Source: Ligula intestinalis
Taxonomy: Eukaryota; Platyhelminthes; Cestoda; Diphyllobothriidea; Diphyllobothriidae
Length of the DNA: 64,000 bases
Direction: 5' to 3'
Assembly: GCA_036362985.1 (NCBI GenBank)
Contig: JAYGXS010000007.1
Location: forward strand, 24,547,695-24,611,694
The notes beneath the pieces were generated by a model. It was not told the DNA's origin, ran no database searches, and saw nothing but the letters and a program-made list of their open reading frames with translations. Of the stretch, positions 21,480 through 32,479 are shown piece after piece (position 1 is the stretch's first letter; every line of letters begins with the position of its first letter). Both the position numbers and the translations under genes were made by a program.

Positions 21480-24090
21480 CCCAGGTGGGTGAGGGGCGAG
21501 AGGGTGTGGTAGATGCCGTGCAAGTCCTCTAGCACTCTCTCGATGCAGCCTGATCCTCAGTCCTATGGAGGATCAAGTTATTGCGTTAATTGATGACTGG
21601 GAGTACAGTTGAATGGTTTCTCTCAATCGGTTATGAAAGTGGTGTCCATAAAAGTCCTCAAGAAGAGTTTGGATGATTATATATAGCTTTCCTTTTACCT
21701 TAACACTGAATCTGAAATAGTACCACTTCAGCTTCAGACAAGTTATCTGTGGAAAAAACCATACTACTTACATTTTGTAGACAATATGTTAATATTAAAA
21801 GTTTTGGGAATTCGTGTTAAGTCGTCTATAACGTATCGGCTAGTAAAAATAAGCTTTTCAAAGGCATTGCCTGTTGCTCTAATAAAATAAACAGAAAAAT
21901 GAAACCATGACTCTTGCCGCATCATGGCAGTTTGAAATGTATTGAAATCCTTTAAGTAAGGAAAATAAGCTCTCCGCATTCGGGCAGCGGTCAGTCGAAC
22001 CGATTGCTCGAATGTTTGTACCTGTAATTCAGGACTAGTGGGTCTTTTAGTAGATAAACCGGGTTCTTAAATATGTGAACACGCAAAGAAACTGCGCACG
22101 AAAATTTCTTCATGCACGATCTTCTGTGCTCAGTTAAGCAGATGACAGCCCTACAGCTCCGCAAGAAACACTTGGATAATTATATGCATCTCTTGTTTGC
22201 CATCGACAGTCTGAACCCGAAGTAGTACCCGCCATGCCCAGACAGAGTTATTTGTAAAAACAGTGCTACTTACATTTTGCAAATACCATACTTATTGTGG
22301 TAATTTCTTACAGTGCGTACATAGATGGATATGGCGAACAGGGCACTGCCTAGTACCTTCACCAAAGAACCTAAATGACACATTTCCTCCTGTTGTATGA
22401 GGAAGTTGGAGCTGGGGTCCTTTTAGGAGCTGAACAGTGCTTTTACATACAGAGAGAAGGAAAAAAACCGTAGCTACGCTGCACGCTTGTTTTAATGCAC
22501 GAAGGTGGGCGATTCTGAAAGCCGTTCTCGCTTGAGCACGGTTGTTTGAGTGGTGTCTTGATTATCATGCAACAGCAAAGATATTTCATGCACGCCGTTA
22601 TGCCAGCCTTGAAATGTACGTTTTTTCAGCCGCCTGCGAAACTCCACTTGGTAAGCAATTTATATTTAACTATACAGCATTATGCCATACTACTCGTGAT
22701 TAAAAAGTAGTTTTCTTTTATTACTATTTGGATCACCCCAGATTCACAGCCATGTACAAGGACACTGCATCACATAACAAGGACATGTACAAGCACATTG
22801 CATTACTTTACAATATACTACTCGTGACTAACGACTAGTCATGATGTTGTTATGCAATTGGCGTACTTTCTACATTTACTTTGCATCCATATATTTCCTA
22901 TCATCTTGTTACAAAATGGGAGTTCACAGGTGTTTGCCTATTTTTCCCTCAATAAATGATGCTGATACTATGTCCATTAATATTGATTTCCTCTGTCTTT
23001 GTGAATTTAAGTATATTGTACAGATAACGCAGACAAAATAGTATTTACTGTAAGCATTTAGTACCAAACTGTGGCTTCTTACAGGGCCAAAAAGGCTGTA
23101 TTTTGGTTTTGAAAAGTTTCTACTTCAGATATTCTCTAGGACCGTAAAATTTAACCCATGAAGTATACAATATAGTTCAAATCTATTGTATACTAGTGAA
23201 AAAGCCCGGCTTCGCCTTGAGGCCTCCCTGCCCATTATAGTTCCCTTATGAAGGTAAAAGGTAAGAGTCACAGTCGTGGTGCATCGAGATTTCTCGTAAG
23301 CAGAATGGGTGCACCAACCTTCGGAATTAGTTTGTCTCATGGAACGCCGGATATTTCTAAACTGTATAGGAATTCTATCTGAAAGATCAACCGTCAAATC
23401 GTATTATGCCTTCAGTTTATCCTCACCCGGCAAAAGATTGGTAACTATCTCGTTAATGCCATTGACAAATTTGTTGATTGGAGCAAGATTTCCCGTTCGC
23501 ATAGCCACTTTACATCGAAAAATGTGGTTTGAAGATAAGGCAAAGCTTTTTTCTCTAAGAGCTCGGCCAAGTGGATACTTAGGTGTTCAATGGCCGGAGG
23601 CAGCGGATTTAGCCTTTGCTGCGTCGGCGGCAAAAATTGTTTACGGTCAGCGAGTCTGCCTGAAACAGCTGATATGGAGCGTAGGATAGACAGCTCGCAA
23701 AAGCGATTTCCAAGAGAGGCGGACAGGCACGCATCATAGTGCCACTTTTGCGAACTATGCTATCGGCGAACAAACCTATGACTCTTAACGCTAGCCAATC
23801 GAAAACGGAATAGGAACCGTACATAACCACAAGATCGCTTTTATTAAGTCTACAGATTCTTATGGACACTACAGCGTACCCGATTAAGGACATACAAGCA
23901 TATATGAGGTTGCTTGCACTGAAGACATAGAGATACAAGGCTGAAGAGTCTACATGCAAACAAAACGACAAATCCGAAATGAATTGTAAAAAATTTTGAA
24001 AACCCTAGATATACCCTTTCCTTGATAATAAACTTGTAAAAAGACCTGACCTTATGCTGTAGCCGACGCCAAACACTGCTGTGCTCGGCG
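21480..24090. other. Repeat-derived spacer between the zinc-finger genes
   Basis: AT-rich sequence without supported genes. Segments 21640-21790 and 22140-22290 are diverged direct copies (agttatctgtgg/agttatttgtaa, actacttacattttg, gtagtacc/agtaccac). A related piece occurs near 25030. A plus-strand frame at 23309-23689 (126 codons) shows no domain and is not called. Confidence 0.4.
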
Positions 24091-24099
24091 TCCTTATTC

Positions 24100-25004
24100 A
24101 AGGCCAAGTGCCTCAAGGTCATCCACTGTCGTAGTGAGCGCCTTCAGACGCGTTGACCTGCAGACCTTGACAGGTTTCCACTCGGAGACACAAAAACGTG
24201 CACCCGTATAGTGGTGGCTGCCCAAGCGCCACTTGAACACACCCCTTTTCCTCACCGTCGGCCGACACAGCCTACGCAATCAGACACGAAACCCCTCGGA
24301 TAACGTCAAATGCATCAGTTGGAAAATATAGCGCAAGGGTTTAAGGCTACGAAGGTTTAGCTCTTACTACTGCGATCTTCCGAGCCCAGTTCCTTAGAAG
24401 AAGATAAAATTCATGGAAGCCAACGTGGAAGGAGATTATATTCTGTACAGAATCAGTAGGAGAAGAGTTAACAGAAGGGTTGACTCGGCCTGAGGTGGAG
24501 TTTGACCATGAGGAGCGAGAGAGAGAGAGAGCGCCGCAGCCTCGCATCCGCCACGCACCAGGGCGCGAGGCCGAGTGAGTCCGCCTGGCTTGCTGTGTGG
24601 CTTAGTGTGAAGTTACAGCGCCCAGGTGGATAGGCGGTCATCGATTGGCTGGCGCGTGTGCAAGACTTGCTGCAGTGAGAAGAAGGGAGCGTACTGACAG
24701 CGGTTGCCAAGTTCGCGGCGAACAAAGGCAGACAGCGTGAGTCAACAGCGGCAGGCTCCCACAAACACTCGAACTTGCTCCGCAATACTACTTAAGTAAC
24801 TGCCATCACTGTTTCATGCACACTCAGGCCTAGTTGGACGCAGTCAGCACTTTGCCAGTGGCCACTGCCGCCTGAGACCGCAACTCTTGGTTCTGTGTTT
24901 CACGGTATTTGTAATTTTGGTGTCTTCTATCTTATACCTACAGCCTGGGATTTGACCTGACGATTGTGGTGCTCTAAGCAAAACCACTACGTTGACCCCT
25001 ACAC
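24100..25004 (+). repeat. LTR family B copy 3, interrupted by a family A repeat
   Basis: Family B sequence runs from ctcaaggtca to catcagttgg (24100-24328) and resumes at aacactcgaacttgct (24766) to the terminal ccactacgttgacccctaca (25003). The 435 bases between are family A in opposite orientation. The order of insertion is therefore clear: B first, A later. Confidence 0.65.
24330..24765 (-). repeat. Family A LTR-like repeat nested in family B
   Basis: Reading the minus strand, it starts TGTGGGAG and passes tggcttccatgaattt and ctaaggaactgggctcg before ending gaagatcgcagtag and ttaaacccttgcgctat, the family A 3' signature. It is a nearly full-length unit of about 435 bases and gives the best estimate of family A length. 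A GA microsatellite lies inside (24508-24520). Confidence 0.6.
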
Positions 25005-25317
25005 TGCCAAACGAACACAAGAAATGATATGTTTCTTACGTTTTCTAGACAATATATTTGAATATTTAAGGGTAGCTAAAATCAATAACGAAAATACGTA
25101 TTACCTACGTAGTCTCGGTTTACCAAGTATGGTTTTGCATGCGACTGAACAGACGGGAATTCGCTAGCCGATATCCAGGTGGTGTAGTTTCTAAGCCATC
25201 ATCAGGCCAAAATTTAAAGTAGGTAGAAGGCTGACAGCATCTTTGGAAGGGATTTATTGTGTACAGCACTCTCACTTGTGAAGAAGAAGACGACTCAATC
25301 GCTGGGACAAAACATTT

Positions 25318-25360
25318 ATTGGCCTGACATTTCGGGATTCGTCGCGGACTCGTCATCAGA
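25318..25360 (-). repeat. CTGATGACGA...GAAA...AATAAA module
   Basis: The minus strand reads CTGATGACGAGTCCGCGACG, then AATCCCGAAATG, then after 10 bases AATAAA. A very similar arrangement (CTGACGACGA..., GAAA, AATAAA) occupies both arms of the fold-back element at 45 kb. Its position, with a polyadenylation signal, suggests the 3' end of a retroelement. Confidence 0.4.
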
Positions 25361-25369
25361 GACATAATC

Positions 25370-25705
25370 AGAAAACAGTAGCAGATAAGAGCCAGTTGCT
25401 GTATCAGATGGCAGTGGTCACTGACGAATCCAAGGCTAGTTTTGACTGCGTCCGGTCAGACCCGAGAGAGCTGGAAACAGTGGGGGGCAGTTGCTTAAGT
25501 AGGATTGCAGAGCAAGTTCAAGTGTTCTCCAATTGGTGCGTTTGACATTACCCGAGGGATGTCGTGTCTGGTGTCTGTGACTACCTGGACGCACTTGTGT
25601 ATCCGAGTGGAAGCCGGTCTAGTGTCTGCAGGTCAGCGCTTCTAAAAGCGCAGATTGAGATAGTGGACGACCTTGATGCAGGTGACCTTGAGCAAGGACG
25701 TCGGA
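25370..25705 (-). repeat. LTR family B, copy 4 (reverse)
   Basis: On the minus strand the family B words appear in order: ctcaaggtca, gcgctgacctgcag, gtgcgtccaggtagtc, cctcgggtaatgtc, acttaagcaactg, cggacgcagtcaaaactagc and gaccactgcc. It lacks the terminal ccactacttt block, so the 3' end is missing. Confidence 0.6.
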
Positions 25706-25949
25706 CAATGCAATTTTGGGTGCCAGCTACAGTGCTTACGCTGCAAGGTAATCCATATTACACCTTCACTGAAGTACTCCTTCCTAATCTAAAAGGCATT
25801 TCGGATGGTTGGTTAACATTTCATGAGATCGAAGCCACTGAGGGTGTATTTTAAGATCAAATGTAAAAAGCGCTGCTTCGAAGACTTTATTCCAATGGTA
25901 GGGCGCTCATCGATTCGGTTACGGAACATGCATGCATGCAACAGTTGTA

Positions 25950-26120
25950 GTATTCCCGATCGCAACCGACAAAACCAACGAGCCCTTGGTGCAGCGGTAA
26001 AGTGTTGCACTCAATGATCGAAGATTCAGAGTTCCAATCTCGTGGTTGGCATTCCTGCGATTGGCCATGACTGGCTGATGACGGTTAGCAAGCCAGAATT
26101 GGCCATTACCGTTGATTCCA
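25950..26120 (+). repeat. tRNA-derived SINE, copy 1
   Basis: A tRNA-like head with A box TGGTGCAGCGG and a weak B box GAGTTCCAATC is followed by a conserved core, catgactggctgatgacgg, and ends gaattggccatta. The same body is found at 27.9, 28.35 and 28.5 kb. The core has CTGATGA (26075-26081), exactly 14 bases, then GAAT (26096-26099); the 14 bases can form a 4-bp stem. Confidence 0.7.
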
Positions 26121-26312
26121 TTCCACTTTATTCCAGGTCCTTACAATAATTTCAGACGAAAGGGCAGACGCCTACACGTGACAAGGTCACGTTACCGCAC
26201 CGCGTTCGTTTGATTAGGGCCTAATCGATAATCGCACGTGTAGTCGTAGTAGCCACCAGACAGGGAGAACAGGCGATCGTCTGGAGGTTACTTACCTCGG
26301 CGTCTACTAGGC

Positions 26313-27689
26313 ATGGGGAAATCTCCGAAAGGGAAGGGCAAGGGCTCCAAGGGAAAAAGCAAATCACCCGGAAGTAAGGGTTCAAAGGGCAAAAATGTCC
26401 CCGAAGAGCCTCCAGTCGAGCGGGGTATGCAAACCGACCCCGACAGCATCTGCTTCATGTGCTGTGTGGAATTCAGCGATGGCGCCGCCATACAAGCCCA
26501 CACGCTTCTAATGGACCACAGACCCCCCTACGACATCAGTCATCAGCACTGTAGAGGCTGCAAAGAAACTGTTTTTATGAAGTGGACGGAAAAACACAAG
26601 TGCGCCCTCGCCAAGGCTGCATACCTACGCCTTATCAGCTCCAATGTCTCGCTGCCTGGCGGTCCGCCCTACAGATGCCTTTACTGTCGTAGCCGACCTC
26701 TCAACTCACGCAGCGAATTAACCGTCCACCTGCTGGCCTATCACCGGCCGCAGAGACAACCGGGGGTCTGTGGTTTGTGTCCATTCACCTTTACGGAGCC
26801 CGTTCCGCTCCCACCACCCCCTGTCCCCCCTCCACCGGCAAATGCCGACGAGGCCACCCTAAAACAGTATGCCAAGGAGGTGCAAAAGGCAACTGAACTA
26901 CGAATGTGTGAATTTGAGTACGCCGAGGTGGCGCCTGGTCTGGTTGACCTCCACAATCACTGTGCCCGAGTGCACGTTCCAGCCTATAGCCTACTTCTAC
27001 GGCAGAGGCTCCTGACTGACTTCCACCTGAGAGAACCCTTTGCCTGTGTAATCTGTGGACAGGTATTCCACAGCAACGTGGAGTATCACGCGCATATAAT
27101 CTGCCGTCATGCCACTGATGTCCCCATTAAAGAAGGACTCCGGATCTGTGCAGTATGCTCCAAAGGCATCAGGTCAGAGGACTGTTTCAATCAACACGTG
27201 AAACGGCGCCATGAGGAGCCGATAGCACATCTGGCCGACCTGTGGACCAGTCGAGAGCTGATGATGGATGCGGCTGATGCCGGCCAGGTGTGCACCACCT
27301 GTTGGGAAGTCCTGCCCAATGCAATGCAACTGCAGGCCCACATTATAGTGGCACACACGTCAACCAATCCGCTAGTTTGCGGTTGGTGCAATCTGGAGTT
27401 CACATCCTGTCCGGACCCGCTTATTGCCTTTCCTATCTTTTTAAATCATGAGCGGAATCACGCCAGACTCCTCCACGCACAGGCTCTGGAGTCCAAGCGG
27501 ACCTTTGATCCGGTTCCCGAGCTCCTCAATGAAGACTTCTCCGCGGAAGCCATCGCAGCGATGTTGGCCGCGCAAGCTGACGCGGACGCCAGTAAAAGTT
27601 CCAAGTCTCCAAAGAGCAAATCGGGAAAGAGCAAGGGCAAGGACAAGAGTAAGGGGAAGGGGAAGTCTTCACCGAAAAAGAAGAAGTAA
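26313..27689 (+). CDS. C2H2 zinc-finger protein, paralogue B
   Basis: A single frame of 458 residues, ATG 26313 to TAA 27687-27689, with an in-frame stop upstream. Residues 1-30 are Lys/Ser/Gly-rich. Eight zinc modules follow: C47/C50/H63/H69; C80/C83/H95/C97 (C2HC); C122/C125/H139/H144; C153/C156 with partner H216/H221 after a 60-residue Pro-rich insertion; C245/C248/H261/H266; C279/C282/H295/H300; C327/C330/H343/H348; C356/C359/H379/H383. Residues 427-458 are a Lys/Ser tail that may act in nuclear import. Linkers lack the TGEKP type of DNA-binding arrays, so an RNA or protein target is possible. The strong conservation with paralogue A, including all Cys and His, indicates selection on both copies. 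I do not recognise an orthologue by name. Confidence 0.88.
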   Translation: MGKSPKGKGKGSKGKSKSPGSKGSKGKNVPEEPPVERGMQTDPDSICFMCCVEFSDGAAIQAHTLLMDHRPPYDISHQHCRGCKETVFMKWTEKHKCALAKAAYLRLISSNVSLPGGPPYRCLYCRSRPLNSRSELTVHLLAYHRPQRQPGVCGLCPFTFTEPVPLPPPPVPPPPANADEATLKQYAKEVQKATELRMCEFEYAEVAPGLVDLHNHCARVHVPAYSLLLRQRLLTDFHLREPFACVICGQVFHSNVEYHAHIICRHATDVPIKEGLRICAVCSKGIRSEDCFNQHVKRRHEEPIAHLADLWTSRELMMDAADAGQVCTTCWEVLPNAMQLQAHIIVAHTSTNPLVCGWCNLEFTSCPDPLIAFPIFLNHERNHARLLHAQALESKRTFDPVPELLNEDFSAEAIAAMLAAQADADASKSSKSPKSKSGKSKGKDKSKGKGKSSPKKKK

Positions 27690-27884
27690 TTTTTCAGCTC
27701 TACATGGGGAGAGCTTGGATTCTCCCCTGCCCGTGTATATAATCAGGCCTGCAAGTGATTGGATACTTGCTGTTCGGAGAGCAATGGAAACAATGCAATT
27801 TCCCTCTCCCAACGATGTGTTCTGTTTTAGGTGTACTCTGAGGGGGTAAGGGCAGGCAGATCTAGTTTCAGGCATTGCCAAGAG

Positions 27885-28055
27885 AGTTGAATGGCCATTT
27901 CCGGTTATTTGGCCCTCATCAGCCAGTCATGTCTAACCCCAAGTGGTGCACCACACGAGACTCGAACTGGCGACCTTTTTGACCAGAGGTCCAACGCGCT
28001 GACCACCGAACTATGGGCTGTTTGTCTTGCCGGTTTAGATAGGGAATCTTGACAT
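27885..28055 (-). repeat. tRNA-derived SINE, copy 3
   Basis: The minus strand starts in gccggcaagacaaacag and has a clear tRNA-like head (A box GGTGGTCAGCGCGTTGG; B box AGTTCGAGTCT). The core catgactggctgatgagggc and ggaaatggccatt follow. CTGATGA at 27916-27922, then 14 bases, then GAAA at 27898-27901. It is the copy with the best-preserved RNA polymerase III boxes. Confidence 0.75.
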
Positions 28056-28317
28056 TCTCAGATGAGCACTCACCGACCGCCGCATCTGTCGCTGTGCGGC
28101 TGCGGGTGGCGCTCAAGTGTGAGTTCCAAGGCAGAACGTGAGTTCGGTTAACGCTAGGCGAGCGTTCATCACTGAAGACTGGACTCTGGCCGGGAGATAT
28201 TACTGTGGCGTGGGCTGACGACCTGACAGATCAGTGAAGGCCGGATTGTGAGCAGTACTCACGTCTGCGAGGAGAGGATGGGCAGTAGAAGTGCGTGAGT
28301 CACAGAATAACGTTAGA

Positions 28318-28400
28318 AACCGACAAAGACAAGGCAGACTGCAATAGCCGTTTCTGACCTATTAAACGTCATCAGCCAGTCATGCCCAATCCCAGGTAGT
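28318..28400 (-). repeat. tRNA-derived SINE, copy 4 (3' part only)
   Basis: On the minus strand it keeps gggcatgactggctgatgac and the following 14-base spacer to GAAA (28351-28354), then cggctattgcagtc. The tRNA-like head is absent. Confidence 0.55.
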
Positions 28401-28487
28401 TTATTCAGCCTGTACAATTAGCCAATAGGCATTTGCTGGAAAAGTTCTAGAGTGAGGCGACATGATCTCTGACAGCTTCCAGATTGT

Positions 28488-28650
28488 AAATATACCTGAT
28501 CGCAGCCGACAGGACGACGAACCCGTGACTCAATGGTTGGGGCGTTTGGGTACTAACCAGCATCGAGTAGCGCATCGTTTGGGGTTGATTACGACCGGCT
28601 AATGATGGCCAATGAGCCAGAAAGGTCCAGTCCAGTCTCCCATGTCTCTG
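28488..28650 (+). repeat. tRNA-derived SINE, copy 2
   Basis: It begins gatcgcagccgacaggacga (compare gatcgcaaccgacaaaac in copy 1). A degenerate A box (TGACTCAATGG) follows, then the core ttacgaccggctaatgatgg. CTAATGA (28599-28605), 14 bases forming a perfect 4-bp stem TGGC/GCCA, then GAAA (28620-28623). Confidence 0.65.
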
Positions 28651-28659
28651 CTGGCAATG

Positions 28660-29200
28660 CTATCATTCGCAATTAGTCGGCGTTGCACGCACCATGCTGT
28701 GGGAACCCGATCTTTGCGACTGCGAACTGTCAGTGGTGCATGCCACAGCGACAACGCATTGACGTAGGACCGGAGAGCCACTGAGCACTAGAGGAGGCCT
28801 TTATTCGATTGGCCTGCGAGCACTGCGAAATAACGCACGGTAAAGTTTCCATGGTAAGCATCTGAAATGCCAACCGCCACACGTTACATCATGCTGATTA
28901 TGGTGAAACGCAATAATTAAAGTCGAGGACATCTTTGGGACCCCCCACCCCAGTGGAAAAACGAGAAGGGTGCCATTGAAGTACGCATCGCACATCCTAT
29001 GCAGATTGGGGGTATGAATAAGGTTTACTGTCGGGACGGATTGGCAGCCGGACGCGAGCTTGCGTCGATTTCTGCGAGTGAAAGCATGTTCCTACCAGCT
29101 CATTGGCCACTTTGGGTGGATGACTCTGATTGGTCCGGTGCCATGACGGCGTGCCATGTGCGTGCAAGCGCGGGCGTCAGAGTGATGCGCAGTGTTACAA
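28660..29200. other. Stretch without recognised genes
   Basis: No coding or RNA gene is supported. Composition is mixed and the stretch probably consists of repeat remnants. Confidence 0.3.
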
Positions 29201-29204
29201 AGGC

Positions 29205-29420
29205 AGCAGCGTGGTTTTATCGCAGGGGTTAAGTGAGTTTAACCCAGCAACTGGGATCTTCAGACCATGTTTACTTAGTAGAGGAGAAGAAGTCGGTTAG
29301 TGGTGAGTAGTGGGAAGAGTATATAGCGTAAACAAAGGGAAGGAGAATAGGTGGAAGAAGTCTGACTTGGGAGACCACGACCGCCAGGGAGATTGACCGG
29401 GTCCCAAGTGACTGTTTGAG
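29205..29420 (-). repeat. Family A LTR-like repeat (reverse)
   Basis: The terminal signature appears reversed: tatcgcaggggttaagtgag, tttaacccagcaactg, gatcttcagaccatg, then ttacttagtagaggagaaga and a purine-rich body. It matches the 3' ends at 32.4 and 35.3 kb. Confidence 0.6.
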
Positions 29421-30172
29421 AGCAGTTAGGACAGTAGACAGAGAAAGCGCGTTAATTGGCTAGGTTGGCCTGTATTTGGTTGAACGGCGTGTTGGGTGGT
29501 CCACGTCCTGCGCGCTAGTAAGTCTGGCGACCACAATGACCTTGATCTCCAGACAGATTGAGGCCACGAGGGGAAAACCAGACATCGGACAGGCGACAAC
29601 CACTACAGTTTCACTACGGACAGATGGAGATAATCAGTTTGTGGCATCACAAGTACCGATAATTATTTTACCCCGGCAGCATTAGTCAGTCTCTGAGGGA
29701 AGACACGGCCCCACGATAACTATGAGCCCGTGGAAGCCACTCTGGAACCCCGTTTTCGGGCAGCTGGTTGACGGCCGCTTAGAAAACCGGATTCGTCGAA
29801 AATCCTCTTTTTCCTCCTGGCACCTCTGTCCAACTGCGCTGAGCTACGGCAACGCTGATCACCGAGATTTGTCAGTCTCGACGGCTAATGATCATCGTAC
29901 AGGCCGCCTCCGAACAACCGTGTCCAACGCGTGCTCCATAGCATGGTGTACACGACACCAGCGGATGTGCTTAAATTGAGACAGACTTGCACTGCATCTG
30001 TCACACACCATCTTCGATCATCTGACTTTTTCTCGATGGTTAGATGATGCCAGGACAAGCGGAAGCGGGCTCGAAAACAGCAGTGGCATTCAAAGCTTAA
30101 CCACCCGTCTACGCGTGCCATACACGATCCGTTGTTTGCAGCGCTACTGGGGTTTCACGGGGGTTGTTTGGG

Positions 30173-30176
<4 letters not shown>

Positions 30177-30204
<28 letters not shown>
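30177..30204. repeat. AT dinucleotide microsatellite
   Basis: A perfect (AT) run of 28 bases. Confidence 0.95.
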
Positions 30205-30208
<4 letters not shown>

Positions 30209-30699
30209 CATAAAAGCCACATTCCGAAGGAGCAATGAGATTATTACTACGTTTTGAGGAGAAATAAGTTATCCTACTAGGTGACAATCGGTCTTGGTGC
30301 GTCTTGATAGTTTAAAAGTTTGTTAAACTCTTCATTGTGAAAGGATGCGCGTGGCCCCCAGAGTCAACCTCCTTGTCCCAGAGGCCAGTAAACTGCCCGA
30401 CCTGCTCAGCCGTTTGGGGCGGATATTGTGTGTAAGCGGTTAGCGCGAAGCGAAGCGAAGCTGCACCTAGGCGTACCACAACATTCCTCGCATGTGTGAC
30501 ACTTCTGTGGTGACTCACTTTACATAGGGAAGCATGACCGAAGGCCCACCGCTCCTAACACGTGCGTCTGCACTGAAGGCGGCCTCTGCAACAGCCAAAC
30601 ACAGATGCCCTATAGTTGGTCTCTCCCGGTGACGAATAAGACGCAGGCACGTCTAGTTCGATGCAGTCTGTTTGGCCAATAACCTTCAAGGCAACCAGA

Positions 30700-30905
30700 C
30701 AATGCCTATTCTCGTTGCCGCCGGCATGCCTGCTACTAAACCCCACTTGGGACCCGGCCAGGCTTCTGGGTGGTCGTGTTCTCCCAAGTCAGACTACTTC
30801 CATCTATTCTTCGTTCCTCTGTGCACACAATATACTGTCCCTTCTACTCTGATCTTTACCGACTTCTTCTCTGCTAATTTTGTGTCTGACCATCGGTTTC
30901 GATGA
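30700..30905 (+). repeat. Family A LTR-like repeat (partial)
   Basis: It carries cttgggacccggccagg, tcccaagtcagacta, gttcctctgtgcacacaata and gacttcttctctgctaa as in other copies. The gatcgcag terminus is missing, so the 3' end is truncated. Confidence 0.5.
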
Positions 30906-31079
30906 GATCAACCAAGTGCACCAACAGGTTGGTACAGGAGGTGACGGCCTCAGGGTTTAGTTTAAAGTGATAGAGGGCGTAGTTAGCGGCTCCGCACTCT
31001 TGACCTTCTCCCGGAGTCTCGAAGACTAAACGGGGTCCGGCGTGGGCTGCTGTATCAAATGCAAGCCAATACACCGCCT

Positions 31080-32320
31080 AGCTTAGTCTTAAGTGACAAT
31101 AGACTTTGCCCGGGTGCTACTGTGCTATCTATCCTCACTCAACTATAGTTGGTGTCTGGCCAGACTTAGGTAAACCGGGACTGGTACTGCTTACTTCTAC
31201 TTCTACAAACTAGAGTGTAGCTTAGTGATAGTACTTGTTGGTACTGGTACTGACTGTTTTGCAAGTCAGAAGTGACGCTGATTAAAGTTAGCACTGGGCT
31301 CTTGAACCCTAAATCTCGGCAAGAAGTCTAGTACTACTTGTGCTGGCACTGACGCCACTATTTATCAGAGGTGACGCTGATTTAGCCACGTTAGGTCTCA
31401 TATCCCCTTGGTCTCAACAGCGAGTGTGAATCCGGGTTTAACTATTTCGCGTAAGTGCATGCTTGGGGTCATGAGCAAGACTGCGTTTGTCATGGGTTCC
31501 GCACTCTCATCTCTATCCATGGAACTGTACGCACTAAGAAGACGCCGATATAGCTACATGCCTATGCTAGAAGTGCTAATTCGAGTAAGGCCAGTACTTA
31601 ATATACTTTTAGTACTGCCTGTGAATGCTTCATAAGAAGTCGCACCCATTAGGCACTCCCAATCTGTGGGATGTAACAGTGATTAGCATTTGGACAATAT
31701 AGCGTTTGAAGAGTAGTGATTAAAGTCAATTCTGGGCTCATATCTCTACATGTCAGGAATAAGTGTTGTAGAACTTGCGCTAGCTCTGACGCTACCATTT
31801 GTCGGAGCTCAAACCATTATCTTTCTAACTAGGTGGGCTACAAGTACCGGTAATAAAGGACAACAGGGTTGCTGAGACTGCAATAGGCTAAAAGGCTTGG
31901 GCTAAGCTTTGAGGACTCGACTGCACTATGAAAGCCAAGCAAGTCTAAACTAAGAGACTCGACTGCATGCATTAAGGGGTACATTAGTGTATAAACTGGG
32001 TAATGAAGTTACAGCCAATTAGAGTTTAAGGTAAGGTAGATTGGAATGATGTGTGGCTAATAAAGCAATTTTACTGCTGCTGTTCGGAGAACTAGGCTAC
32101 AATCAAAGAATTAAAAAAGTAATGAGTTTACACGCGTCCCAGGCTTTCCTTTGGGTTGATTTGTCACACAGCTCCCTTGAGGGGGGGGGGACATGACATG
32201 ACATCTCCAAGCTACGGTTGCGCAATCCATGACAATCAAAATCACCATGCGCGGACAGCTGTTAGCCGATTACAATTTATGTCGCCAGATGACGGTCTTG
32301 AAACCGAGGCCCGTTGTTAC
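31080..32320. other. Stretch with degenerate short-period repetition
   Basis: No gene supported. Phrases such as ggtactggtactga, gtgacgctgatt, tgggctc and ctgacgcca/ctgacgcta recur at irregular spacing between 31200 and 31800. This suggests an old tandem duplication. A G-run lies at 32181-32190. Confidence 0.3.
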
Positions 32321-32404
32321 GACTATAAGTATTCCTGGTGACAGTCGTATCTGCCTCGCGGACGTGCATTCTCGCCGGCTGTCTTACAAATCAACAAATC
32401 TCTA

Positions 32405-32475
32405 CAAAGTAACCATGGTCTGAAGATCGCAGTTGCCTGGGTTTAACTCACTTAACCCCCTGCGATACTTCCTAT
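32405..32475 (+). repeat. Family A LTR-like repeat (3' end)
   Basis: The terminal block: catggtctgaagatcgcag, ttgcctgggtttaactcac, ttaaccccctgcgata. The body is missing. Confidence 0.55.
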
Positions 32476-32479
32476 GGGT

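Noticed and set aside
25985..26055. Possible functional tRNA gene at the head of SINE copy 1
   Set aside because: The acceptor and T stems do not pair properly and the B box is degraded; the same head continues into a SINE body shared with three other copies.
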